Source of the DNA: Vespula vulgaris
Lineage: Eukaryota; Arthropoda; Insecta; Hymenoptera; Vespidae
DNA: 64,000 nt
Assembly (NCBI RefSeq): GCF_905475345.1
Contig: NC_066608.1
Coordinates: 1,855,501-1,919,500, forward strand
Reading direction: 5' to 3'
Part shown: piece by piece, positions 1-13,596 of the stretch
How the letters are laid out: each line of letters begins with the position of its first letter
Numbering within the stretch: position 1 is the first letter of the stretch
Notes under the pieces: model-generated
Database searches by the model: none
The model's input: the letters and a program-made list of their open reading frames with translations, nothing else
Told to the model about the DNA's origin: nothing
Translations under genes and position numbers: made by a program

Positions 1-1862
1 AGCGTATATTTTTTTTTCATGCAACGGAATTAACGATTTGTTTCGTAATTTGGACTCTCTTTTGTGTTTTAATTTTCGTATTCCGTATTATCCCAAAATA
101 CTGTTTTTACTTTTGATTTTAATAAAAAGAAGGAAAGGAGCAAAAATTAAATAAGGTAGAAAACAAATCGTATTAATGCGTTAATAATGTGCGAGTTGTT
201 AAATAACACGAAATCGGAATTTTCTTTTCTTTTGTGTTTAAAAGTTGCAAGCAAATAGGTTTTATTGACTTTTATAATTTAATTATATCGCTTCAGGCAA
301 ATAATAATATAAATAAAGATTTAATCGAATTAATATTCATAAAAAATGTTTTTTGTTTAATCGAATCGAATTGTTGAAAATAAAAAAATACTACGATATG
401 TACTTTGCATTGTCCTTCAGAAAATAAGTAATATCTTTTCAAGTACAGTTATATTAAACCCGTGCTTCACATTTGATTTTAAAGCTTTTCTTGAATGGAA
501 AAACCAAGCGTACTACGAAAAATAGTTACCTCACCTATTTTTCATTTGCCTGAAAGCATTTTCGTGTATCTCCGTCGTATCTTTGTATAACACTCGGTAT
601 ATTGAAACAAATTAATTCCTATTAAATTTCTACCTTTTCTCAAAGCAAAATTCCTCGCACTGTTACGACATTGCTTTACTACATTGCTCTTTTGATGAGA
701 AACTTTGAAACTAATCTTTTATCTCGCGATATTTTTTCCACTTTGACTTATTGTTAATGCCTCTTGTATTTTGTATCATGTCGAATTATATCAATTTAAG
801 ATTTTTTCTTTTCGTAAAAATCTTTCTAATTTACTTGAAATAAAAAATTTCCTCGTATATTCGACATCGTGATTATCTACTCGTTAATTATAAAACAAAA
901 AAAAGAATCTAAAGCGAAAGATAAATTTTAAGAAATTAGAAATAGATGTAACACTTTTACTAACTAAAATGCCGATTTATTTCAGCATATCACCGAGAAG
1001 AGCTTTGCCAGACGAGTAAGAAGACTAACAAGGAGAGAAGCCTGAGGAAATGTGGAATGGCGTAATTTGCGGTTAGAATCCGCAGTTGGATAGTCGCTTT
1101 GCCGACTCCATGCGAGTCTCTCGCAAAAGTTGAAAGTTTGGAAATTTACCAAAGGATAAGTGGTGATAGCGGAATACGTTGGTAGTTAGAATGAGTATCT
1201 GAGATAAAGCGGCTCATCCTAGGAATCTTTCATTTAGAATTCGACGAATGAAGCTTCGCGAACATTTTTCACGATGCCAAAAATATGCGTTCTTTCTGTC
1301 TCTCTCTCTCTCTCTCAAGTTCTTTTAAGTTTATAATTCCTTCTACGTGACTTGAAATTTATGAACGATCGAAATAAAACCTTATAGATATTAATGCATA
1401 ATTCTTCAATTCAACGTACGACTACGTTTACTATATATAAATATACATACGTATATAAACACTGTATATATTATCTTTAAAGAAACTCTATCGAACACGA
1501 CGATATCGAATCAATTGACTATTTCAAAAGTTTATCGTAAGAATTGATCATCCATCGGAGAATATCTTGAGATACGTGTTCGAATGTAAACGAACTAATA
1601 TGTAATAAAGTGATGAGGAAAGTTAGGAAATGAAATACTTAGAAAACGTGAGAAGTGGTATTCCGTGGATGGAATTGATCCAATCCAGAGTTGGAAGACT
1701 AAGAGGAGATGGAAGAAATCGAAATGTAAGAAGGAAGTAGATGTATAGAAAGGAAAGGAGGAGGTAAGGATAGAAGAACTGCAATTGCTTCTAACGAGTT
1801 GCCGCGCGAAAGACGAGCGCGGTTTAAAAAGTAATTTTCTCATCAGTTTTTCCTTCGTTTCT

Positions 1863-1894
<32 letters not shown>

Positions 1895-4800
1895 TTTACA
1901 CTTCTTTTTCTTATTTAGCATTTTTTCGTTCGTATCTTCCAGAATTCAGGTTACATTACGACGATTAATCGACGATATTGCGAAAGCGAAAGAGAGAAAA
2001 AAGGAGACAAAAAGAAAAAAGGAAGCAAGTGGCGATGAAGAGGGTTGGGAAGAGATGGCGAGGATTGGATTGGATCGATCGTAATTCTCCTACGGATCGA
2101 TACTCGACCGGAGAATGATGAAGATGGAAACAAAGAAAATTGCGGATATGAATTATTCATAGATTTGCCATTGCGAAGGCTAATTCGTATCCGTTTGCTG
2201 ACTGACGATTTATCCAAACGAAATTGCACAACGTTAACTCTATTTCTTGAAAGAATCAGAGGAATTATCCTGGAAATATTCTGGTTTTTTGTTTTGTTTT
2301 CTTTTTTCTTCTTGTTTTTCTTCTTCCTTTTTTGTCGATGATAAAAACGTTTTTTCGGAGACTTTTTTTTTATCCTGATACTAGATCCTACTCGATCGAT
2401 CGACACTTAACGCGAGTAAGGAACTAATCCGACACTAATTCGGCAGATTAAAATGTAAATGTAAACGTAAACATACGATCGAAACGATCGCTACGTCTCT
2501 CCTCTGAGCGATACTCGATTCTAGTTTACCGAGACAAACCACTTCATCGCGTCGCTTCGATCGTAACACACCCTGCGTCGTTTCCATTACTCTAATCTTC
2601 CATTCAATTACCACTCGATAATAGCCAAGTGTTATCGGACTAACTCCTACCGGTATTTCTCTGGACACTGTGTTCGGCTACTGTTTCAACACCGTTTCGT
2701 AAATCGATTCGATACGATATAAAACGTTATTAATATCAAGTAAATATCTAAAAGTAGTACGATGCTTGCTTTTTCTCCGTTCCCTTTTTGCTCCTAGCAG
2801 TTTCAATCGAATCGTTGTTACTATTGTAATCGCTCGACAGAGCTTAATATTTATCGACGACGAAGAAAAAACCGACGAAACTATTTTAAACAATTTTATT
2901 TGAAACAAACATTAGTAGCATTGAAATCCTGGAAAAAAATTTCCAACGTAATAACGAAATATTACATTTCTATTTTTCAAGGGGTTTCGAATCAACGGAC
3001 AATCTCGAGATATCCAAGAACAAAAGTACCGTTCGCTACTGTTGTTAGTTTTCGAGAAAACGGGAGAAAAAGAGTAACAAACGTATGAGAGGTATTTTTA
3101 TTTAGAGATACTCTCAACGAATCAAGCGGATCGCTAAGACGATGAAAAGGATAAAATCTCTCGACGAGATTTCGAGAACTTTTCAAGAGATAAATATATA
3201 CGCTTATTATGTACAGGTTGGTCCTCGTAACAGTTATCATGATCTTTTATAAATCACAATATTTTCATTTTAAAAAGTCTGGCTGATTTTGCTCTTGTTA
3301 AAAAAAAAAAAAAAAGAACAGAGAAAAAGTATATTGCCAATTATTGTTATTGTAATTTATTGCCGGTTATAAATTGTTAAATTCTCATTCATGAACTTTT
3401 TTAATCGGATTTTTGTAAAAATGAGGTTTGCGTTAAAATGACCACCGTATATGTAATATAAAAAAAAATATATATATATATAAAGAGAAAAAATTTCGTC
3501 TTAGCTCTCCCTAACACATAGATCGTAAAATCGATGTTTAAACAGTCGGAGGTCAAATCCAAAGATTTAAAGGGAAAGAGGAAAATAAAGAAAAGTATTA
3601 CAGTATACCTTCTAAGAGAAAATGTTATTTTCTTTCAAAGAAATACGATCTTACTCCTAATTGCCTGGAAAAATCGGGAACTTTTATTTTGAGAATGTTG
3701 AATATCCTTCTTTCTTTTCCGTGGTTAACCACTATTCTTTCCCTCTCTCTCTCTCTCTTTTTCTCCCTCTCTCAAAAAAGTTCGAACACATTTGCAACGT
3801 TGAATCACACAGCTGGTGCATTCGCTTGGATAGAAAAATTATTCCTCCGAGAGAAACAAATGTTATTTCATTAAAGGACAATTTATCGTACGAAACTAAA
3901 GTTCGCGAAGTTTGAAGGAAAGATTTTCGAGAATATCCATTTTGTTTCTAGACTGTGATCCATCGATCTCTAGATACCATTTCGTCTAGAGATACCATTC
4001 GTACTAGACGAAAATTTGTGAAACTATGAGAGTAAGAAAAAGAGAGGAAACAAACGGAGATAGGAAATAAAGTAATAATAAAGCTAGCAGAGAGACGAGT
4101 ATCTACCTAAAAGTCTTTCGCGAAGTCTCGAACTCTCTTTCGAGTTTTAGAGAAGTAACGGATTCTGGGCTGAGAGCTTCGAAAGTCATACTTCAAGGCT
4201 GCCATACATCAGGACTTTGAGAGACAGAGAAAAAAAAGAAAGAGAGAGAGAGAGAGAGCCTCTGAGTTCTCGGCCTCCCTGTCGAATATACTTGACGACT
4301 CTTACATTGACGTGCTAAAAGGTTCGGTCCTCGTTCAATGTCGACGTTCTGAAAAATCGTTCTTCGAGCCCTTCGATCCTATCGCTGGACAGACTTTCGT
4401 TATTGAACAACCCGTATTGTCATCATTCGTATCTCTCTTCAATTCCTATCTAAAATCATGAATAGCTTAGCAAAGAAATTATAACTCTTGAACGACTTTC
4501 GTGAACTCACTGTCGAAAATTTATTTAAAGAAGCAAAAAAGAGAAACAAACAAAGAGAAAGATCTGAGGATATGAAATCGCGTTAAGTCAGTTAACGAAT
4601 TCTACTAGCTTTCCGAAAATAAATTCTAACAAATTTAACGATTGAATTCTTATAAGAGAATTCGATTGACTCCTATTAGGATCGGTAAGGCTTAGACTAT
4701 TCCAGAAATGAAGGTAGACCTTTTGGGTTGCTATAAATCATACAGCCGATTACCCACGGAGAATCCACTTTCATAAGGCTTTCCTGGCTAAACCACCGTA

Positions 4801-7600
4801 CGAGCTTTCGGTCTTGTTTTCGACAGCAACCAGTTATCCTTGGCTTTTACAAATTTCCGTTGGTGCACCTAACATTTGAGGGATAGGACCATGCATGGGA
4901 ATAATTCGAGCATGTAACCGAAGGAATTTTAGTTGGCCTTTCCACGTTATTACGTCAAAGAGTAAAATAAAGGAAAAGAAAAAAATAAATAATAATAAAA
5001 AAGAGAGAGAGAAAAAAATTGGATTTGAAAAGAAAAATTAATTTGAAAGCCGTTGCACGCTCGAATTGTAAAGTTCGTTCGAACTTTCGTATCAGGCCGA
5101 TTTATTTCCGATCTAGTAAAGCACGTAAGGAGTCCATCATTGGACCTATCGAACATGAAACGGATCGATTCCACTTCGTTTGCTTTCGCGCGTAAAACTT
5201 CGGTCCGTTTCCTCTTCCTAGCAAGATAGTCGTAGCACGAATTTTCTAGATAAGAATAAGACAAATTTTCGAATCAAGAGAATAACGTTAGAGAATCAAA
5301 ACGAGGGAAGAAAATGTTACAAGAACATTTTCGTCGAGATTAAGATATTATCTTAACCATATAAATCGGCAAGTTACTTGGTTAACGTTATTCCCCTTCG
5401 AAAACTCGTTCAATTCTTATCCACGGCCGATCATTTTGATTTATAGTCGAAGAAATAAATTTACTTCCGTACTATTTCTTTAAACGAGCATTCCTACTTT
5501 TACGCTTGATTCCACATATCCCAAGAGCTAGAATAAAGTCTTGGAATCAATCACAAAAGCTAAGAGTTACGACGAGCTTGGCAGTCGTTCAAGTTTACTC
5601 AATCATTTATCCATCGATCTTTTCTTTTTTCTCTAATGTTATTATCCAAGGTCAATGAATTCGTACGAGCTAACTTAAAAAATGAATATATCGATACGAA
5701 GCGAGTTATAAATAACGAAAGGCAAATTGGATAGACGGGTACGAAAACGAATTATACTTGCATTTCCATCAGCAGGATCAAAAGTAGATATTTTCAACGT
5801 TCGGTGAATAGTATATTTCCATTCCTTTTTCAAGTATCTTCCATCAGTGTTGATTGTTCGAACGTAAATGCAAACGAAACGTTCCGATGCTTTGGCAAAG
5901 ATAGAAAAAGAGAGAAAGAAGAAAAGAAAAGGGAAAAATGAATAGAAGAGGTTTCTAATGGCTGTTAAAATAGAATAGATGGTTAAGATCGGGTAGAAGG
6001 TGGAAGCAACGGGGTGAGAGGGAGGGAAGGAAGGGGTGGAGGAAATTTTCGTAGGTCGAAGATAAAGAGGATTCTGTTCTATACTAAAAGGACAGATAAT
6101 GGGAGCTTGCTTCTACCTTGGTAGTACGCACACCTACTCAAAATAATATCACGGTACGATAGAGGATCATCAATCACGCGTCCTAATGAAAAGCCTGCCG
6201 TTAAGCCGTGCGCGCGAGCGCACGAGTATGCGCACGAGTATGCGCACGCACACACGCACGTACTATAACAGCAAGTGTGTCCGTTGAACGTATCAAGGGA
6301 AGACCGACTAAACCGTACAACAGTAACAACAGCTGGAATCGACGATGTTGGCAGCTCGCTATAACGGAGCTTCGATATATCGATCACCCTTCCATCTCTT
6401 GTTATCTTACACAGTACCTATCTACATAAGCAAAGAGCTTACTATCGATTGTATGACTTCGATGCCATTATTATCAGATGAATTTACGCTGACATTTCAT
6501 ACTCCTGTGGCTTGTTATATCCACATACTAATTTTCCAAACAATAACAACGACCTAGCATTTTCTTACCATTTAGGTTATTAACAACCAAATGGAACAAC
6601 TCAGTAGGTTATCCAAGTTTGTCATTCAATGTTGGATAATTGTCGCTTTTCATTCTTATACCCAAAGACGTGGAAATCGACGAGTTACCATACCTCGCGA
6701 AATTCCTACTTTTACGAACAATACCTCAAATGCTTTTTGTCGTGAAATTTTCAACAACACGCCAAGAGTTTCTCCGTTCTAATTTTCACTTATCGTACTA
6801 CAAATCGTAGCAAAGCCCTTATAGAAAGGTAAAGGAGCCTTGAATGAAGCTTCAAAATGTATTGTGTTCTCCTTTCTCTATTGAAGTATTATTATTATTA
6901 GATATAGTTAAGCGAGTAAGAAGGATTGTGCAAAATTATCTCCTTTGCGTAGTTTGCTACATTGTTTATTATATTCTTTTACGTAGTTATGTGAATTCGA
7001 ATAAAGAAATACGAGATAAAATATCACGGAAAATACATCAAACGAATATCATTTTTATAAAAAAATTTTGCTACGTCAAATAATTTTAATACATCGCTTA
7101 ATGAAAACTAAACTCTGTTGAATAGCGTACGTGAATACGTACGTGGACAGACGAAACGGCAAAAAGAGAAAACGATTCAACATTTTCCACAACGTCGCTT
7201 TGTTTAACTTAACATTTTATTTATTCGTCATCACTGAAAGATTGTCAGAGTACAAGAGAGTGTTCTATTCATTAAGTTTGGACATACCCGAATAAAGTTT
7301 TATACTTGTTTTTCTAACAGAGAAGTTTTAATAAAACGGAGAAAGGAATTTGAAGACTTTGGAGGTAATAATATTCTTCATTTTGAAATCTCTAGCAAAA
7401 TACGGATTAGTATATTTATTAAAAATGTTCATGTTATATCAGATATAACGAAGTAAAAATGAGAATAGCATTATCGCTTTACCCTCGGGAACAAATTTCA
7501 GGTAGTTAACGTTAGTAATTAATTGACTTTTCTCATCCTTTTTGCTCACGTAACACGATGTTCGAAATATTTTAAATTATTTTCAAAGAGGAACGGGCAT
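1..7600. other. AT-rich non-coding stretch, no gene supported
   Basis: No frame here looks like protein beyond low-complexity shadows of CT/GA tracts. It contains short CT or GA runs at about 1299-1316, 1863-1887 and 4238-4258, a short duplicated CTAGA-TACCATT word at 3968-4010, and a nuclear-receptor half-site CCAAGGTCA at 5646-5654. There is also a GC-rich 12-bp tandem (CGCACGAGTATG) at 6219-6246 and a possible 30-base spliced exon at 986-1015. Somewhat less AT-rich, non-repetitive patches occur at 1020-1260 and 4080-4420 and could be regulatory. Confidence 0.6.
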
Positions 7601-7626
7601 AGAGAGAGAGAGAGAGAGAGAGAGAG
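7601..7626. repeat. (GA)n microsatellite
   Basis: An uninterrupted AG run. Confidence 0.95.
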
Positions 7627-8638
7627 GAAGAGGAAGTCACGTCAGTGATACGTTCTCGTAAGAGAACCTTCCAACGGTTAATACTAATTGCCACGCAAGT
7701 GCATACGGCGGCTCATTATTTCATTAGTCGTTACTAACGATCGTTTCGTGCTTTCGACGATGCATTTTTCGACAGGGAGCTTAAAAATGAGGAAAAAGTA
7801 AAGCAAGAAAAAAAAATGGAAACCAAAAGGAAAGAACAAACAAGAAAAAGAAGAGGAACGAAAAAGAAATAAACAAAAAATACAGAGAGAAAGAGAGAAG
7901 GTTCAAACGAGTAGACGAAACTTCTATCAGAAATCGAAGGTGGATCGGTGAGATATTGGGGGATTAAATCGAATAAACGAAAGAAGGACGGAGAGAGAGA
8001 GAATGAAAGAAAGAGAGAGACAAGAAATAAAAGATGAAAAGAGAGAAAAGAGGAAGTTTGTGGGGTGGTATGACATCGAGGAAAGGGCACGATGCGAAGC
8101 GTGTTCCGAGAAAATCCGGACTATTTCTGTTCGAGTTTCATTACGATCTGCTAATAAAAAGAAGATAATTAAAAGTTTAACGATTTCATCGCTTTTGGTT
8201 AGATATGTTCGAGCTGTACATTCTTTTCTACTTTTTTCTTTTTTTATTTTGGAATACGTTTGACATCAACTGTCTTTTATCTCACGAATTAGATCAATAT
8301 ACCGTTCTTCTAGGTCCAATCAAATATCAAACATTCATGATATTACGTCGTATACGGTATCTCAGCATCTATTTGATTAAATCTTCAAGATTCAAAGTTC
8401 TTTCGTGACTATTCGCGATATTTCGTTCTTTTGTCAACGCTCCCACCCTGTTTTCTTCTTTTTCTTTTTTAAAGACTCCCATAACTCTTTGACGTATCAT
8501 TATATCGCAGTATCGCGAGATATGTTACATCGAAAATATGTAATTTCTGCATAGGCGGATAGATAGATATCCACCCTTTCTTCAGGTTTTTCCAATTCTT
8601 ATATTCTTCTGAAATACATGGATTTTATATTACCTGTC

Positions 8639-8655
8639 TATATATATATATATTA

Positions 8656-8701
<46 letters not shown>

Positions 8702-8712
8702 TATACATATAC
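8639..8712. repeat. (TA)n/(AC)n microsatellite
   Basis: Two (TA) runs broken by a single tatgtc interruption, ending in ACACACATATAC. Confidence 0.95.
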
Positions 8713-11700
8713 CTTTCCGCGAAAATTCATATGGCGATTTTCGATAACTATAAATTTCCGATTCTATCGAAGATAGATTTTTCAGCCCGCAATATTAGAA
8801 AGATATCTATCATTGCTTTTGCTGACTTATAAGAATATTATTTAGTCGAACGTAAGGTAATATCTACGTAAGATCCGACATATATCTTTTATTTTGTTTA
8901 AATCTTTTCTTCTTCTTTCTTCTTTTTTTTTTAATAAAATATATGTATCGTCGTAAACAACAAATGAAATTTAAGTATGATATTTATCTATGAATTCGAA
9001 TTGGAGAAAGTAAGATCGTGTAAATAAATCAAAAGATGTACAAATCGTAAAGAACAGTATAATTCGAAGAAAGTATTTGGAACGCATTTCCCTTTCCTTT
9101 TGGCAAAACGTACAAGTGGAAAGAATTCATTGGACGTTTCCGTATTCCATTTCCCGCGTGAGTTTCAACCGCGTAGAAACGTAAACGTCCGCGAGGAAAT
9201 AGTGGTAACGCAAATGTATACTAAAGTTCGCAAACTGCGCGCACGTGACTGGCACACTTGTGAGGGGACAAGTGCATAAGTAAACCGCCTCTGGGAAATC
9301 CGTTTTTATTCTCATTCCACGATTGTACTATAGAAAAATCGTTGTAAACCTTTTTGTAACATCTTTCTGGTTATCTTCAAATTATAAGTCAGAAAGAAAA
9401 TAATATACGATGTAAAAAGAAAGATACAAAGTCGGTATATAATTTTCATTATAAAGAGAATAAATTTCAAACGTGTAAGAAATTCATTACAAGTTTTTTT
9501 TTTCGACGTTTGTAGCTTGAGAAAATTTTAAAACTGACTGGTATTAGTGGCTTTCTATAATGCATAATACTCTTTCATTCATACTTTCTCTCTCTCTTTT
9601 TCTTGCTAGCCAAACTTCCTTCGTTAATTGACATAACATTAGAAGGGAAACGGAAAGAGAATTTTCTTCTTATTGGTCGGCATTACGCGAGAATTACATT
9701 ATGTATTTAAAATGGAACTGTTCGAGCTTAATATGAAAATTCATATTTCTCTTATAGTCTTTTCATATTCAGAATCTAATGAAGTTATCTCGTACTTATT
9801 GTTAGACTCTACTCCATATTCTTATTCCACACTTTCAGTAGGTATTCCCTTTTGTCATCATTCATTATTTTCTACTTATCGAAGAAAAGCCACTTTATAA
9901 AATTTCCGTTATACCAGACGGGAATGCTTTTCGTGAGACTGAATTAATGTAATAACAGTTTGGTTTAAATAAAATGTCCAGACGTTAAAGTATATACTTT
10001 TGGTTTCTTCTTATCTCGGAATATTTCTTGTTATTTTTTATAATTATATGTCGTGATGAAGTTTAATGACTTACTATATACATACATACATGCGTACATA
10101 TGTATATATATATATGTACGTGGCAGACGAAGTTTTTCCTTCTTTCGTTTCGTGTTTACGTTAATATTATACCTTTGGCACGAGCATAATTCCTTTCCAA
10201 CTCGGTTGAGGTACTCCAGTCACGCGTACGATGTTCATACCACTAAGGAGACCACTCTTTCTTTCTCTCGCACTCTTTCTTTTTCCCTCTCCATCTTCCT
10301 CTTTTCCTTTCTCTCTCTTTATTTTTTTCTCTTTTTCTCTTTCTTTTCCTCTCTTCTTCCTATTGGTCTTGTGCCACATGCGCTTTGTACTTCCGGTACG
10401 ATGATCTCAAACGTTTCGCTGTTCGTTGCAACTTGCAAGAGTCCTCCGGGAATATCCAATACGCGTACGGTATAGCAAAAGAAAACGTTTTCCCTTTTCT
10501 CCTCTTCTTTTTTCTTTTTTTTTTTTTTTATCCAGCAGGAAAAAATGTCCTTCCTTTCATGATACTCATGTTTTTTCTATTTATGCATGCATGTATGTAC
10601 TGGCGTATGTATCTATGTATGTATGTATGTATGCATGTACGTATTTATGAACGTAGATAGGTGAATCGTTTGTAAAATATCAAAGGGCACGATGACCGAA
10701 TTCTAAAAGTATCTTTTACATATTTTCTTTATTGCTTTATCAAGTCGTATCACACAGTCGTAAACGTTGAATGAATATCTTTGAAGATTTTTACGAAGAA
10801 AATCAAGGAGAACGGATAAAAGCAAGCCCATTTCTTTTTCTATCTTTTTCTTTTTTACTTTTTTTTTTCGTTTCTTTTTTTTTTTTTTTGCCCCTCACCG
10901 AGACGAACATGTGAAGTAAGAAAGAATATTGATTACGGAATAATTTCTGATGCGATTGCATTAAAACTTTACCTTTGAAAGGAATAAAATCAAAGAGTAT
11001 AAAAAGTAGTATCGAAATGTTTTATCTTTGCGAGAAAAAAGTGGAATGGAAAATGGAAATTAGTTTATTATGAGACGAACGGAGAACACGTCGATAAAGT
11101 TATCGATGCAATTAACGGACAGAAACGATAAACATTGTATATCGAAGGAACTTGTGGTATCGCGAGAATATAATAAAAGTAGAGGGTGAAGGACGTAATA
11201 TCGCGGTTTGCCATTTCAATCATGATTGAGTTCCATTCGATCAGAAAGATTAGAGATTTGTAGAAAATAAAAGTGCACGATAATAAAGAAAAGCAATTTC
11301 CAATCGGATTGATCTTCTTTTCATTTTTCTTTTTAACCTATTTACATCGACCAACTTTACAGCGCGAAGATAGTTTGCGCGAGATTATTCGAACGTTCTT
11401 TAGCGTTTCGGAAAGAAAGAAAGAAAGAAGGGAAACAATTTCTTTAAAATTTTTTCGACGAAATCGAAGCGTGCAGTCAACGTAGATGCAACGTAAGACG
11501 AGAAGTATTTCGATGCTCTCGAAAAGAACGTACGAATGGATCTAACGCGTTTAATAAAATATTACGATAGACAATGAACCTAGCAATCTTTAACGATAAC
11601 GCAATACGACAGCTTTGAAAGGTTTGAGAGAAAAAAAGGAGGAAAAAAGGAAAAGAAAAAAAGAAAGAAAGAGAAAAAGAAAATCCACGATTATTTATGA

Positions 11701-13559
11701 GTCAAAGTTCCGAGTGCTTTTCAAGTAAGTTTAACTTAACGCATTAGCTCCAACCCCGCATCGGCGTTTGCCGCATCGCCGATGTGTTTGCCCTTATTCT
11801 ATCTTAAAGCTTTCCGTTCTTCTTCGGGAAAACGTCTAGCCAAAATAACGGGGTTCCCTTAACGAATCTTCCAAGTATCTATCCGCGTTCAAAATACGAT
11901 CTTACCATTTGAAACAGTGAAATACGTTCTCGTAAGATTGATAGTCTTCTCGAACCATCAAGGAGAGAATATTTACCGTTTAAATCGGATTTAATTCACC
12001 GTTTGATGAGAGTCCTCGTTCAGCAGCTTTCCGTTTTCCAAACGTTTAGTCAAAGCCTATTTAACGGGCTTAAACGTCAATGTCGCTACAACATTATCAT
12101 TATGTAGATAATACCTTCGTTGTATTTACTACGGAAAATCGTTTCAGACAAGATGTATACGTTTTCTTTGTTTGTGCGAATGCACGAGCGTATGCGTGAG
12201 AGAGAAAGGAGAAAATATAGTGTGTGGGAGTTTGTGTCCTAGATTTCTATGCGACCAACGAATGCTACTATGCTCGTCTGCTATGAGTTATTATAATCGA
12301 CCTTTCGTCTTGTCTTCAGATTCTATAAAGCTCTATACAATAGTATATACATGAACATAGAGATACATACATACATACATACATACATACACACGTATAT
12401 AAATACCTACGTAGTACTCTTTCGTTTAGAATTGAGATTACAAAGTACGAATCTTCCTTTCTATTGCTACCCTTTATGTAAAAGGAAGTGACGAACGAAA
12501 GGATGTTTTCATGATTCTCTCGTTCTCATTTATTCTACATCTTCTTCCTTTCTCTTTCTCTTTCTCTTTCTCTTTCTCTTGTTTAGTCGTTCTCGTTCCA
12601 CTACGATTTCATTGTTCACGATTTCGTATTTCAATTTCCTTCTGTGGAACGATTCGATTTAGTGGCAATACATACATACGTACATATATCGGAATAAGGT
12701 GAACGAGCGAACGTATGGGTGACACGTTCGCGAGTGGACGATCGACGACTCTTTAGCGAAGCTACGAATATTCAAGCCATCCGCACATCCTTCCTTTTCT
12801 GATAGGTACGTTCGGGCAAAGCGATACGAAAATAGATGAATGTTACGAGAAATAGAGGAATTAATGAACACATCGTATGTTTCCGTTCGTTTCAATATCG
12901 ACAAGAATTTACGAGCTCGTTATTCTCGTGAAATCTCTTACATCGATTACATAGGTTACGTTACTTTGACATGCATAAATCCCAGAGAGTAAAACTGTAT
13001 AGAGAGTCGTCGGAAATAAAAACGAAATACAAAAAAAATTTCTCCTTCCCGTTATTTTTCTTCTTAACAAATCGTTCTTTTTTTTTTTTTTGATATACGT
13101 CTAATCTATTACATCGATAAAAATTACCAATAGTAGATATAGCTCGAGCAAAGTCATTTGTCAAAATACATCTCGTTTAATACTACTCGCGTCCATTATA
13201 CTCTCCTATCCACGACATATCGTCCATTATCTCTTATCGGAACGCGGAAACGATTTAACCCCACGTACGTTGCATCTGTCCGATGATAATCTTCGATTTA
13301 AGCTATGCCGAGATTCGATTGGCAACTGCTACTATTAGAGAAGCATACATATTAAGAGAACGTATATCCGTAACTATGTATTCAATTCAAAGTTTATTCG
13401 AACGGATAGTCGAAAACCCACAAAATTATCGTTATGCCATCGGATATTTAAAACCGTTGCTTCCGACAAACGAAACGTATATTCCAAAGCGTATTTCACG
13501 CGATATGAATGCGTTATACGTGTATGTTAAATTAAATAATCGAGTAGAGTTAGTTTATT

Positions 13560-13563
<4 letters not shown>

Positions 13564-13594
<31 letters not shown>
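13564..13594. repeat. Poly(A) tract, 31 bases, followed by GAAA-rich sequence
   Basis: A pure A run followed by GAAA-rich sequence to about 13620. No retroposon body or target duplication was recognised next to it. Confidence 0.9.

Positions 13595-13596
<2 letters not shown>

Larger units (their letters stand above)
7601..13260. other. AT-rich non-coding stretch with microsatellites, no gene supported
   Basis: It holds GA and TA tracts, several (TACA)/(TGTA) runs (10080-10120, 10590-10640, 12360-12395), and two perfect short hairpins (9255-9274, 11759-11784). A less AT-rich non-repetitive patch lies at 11730-12070. No splice-supported or homologous protein is visible. Confidence 0.6.
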
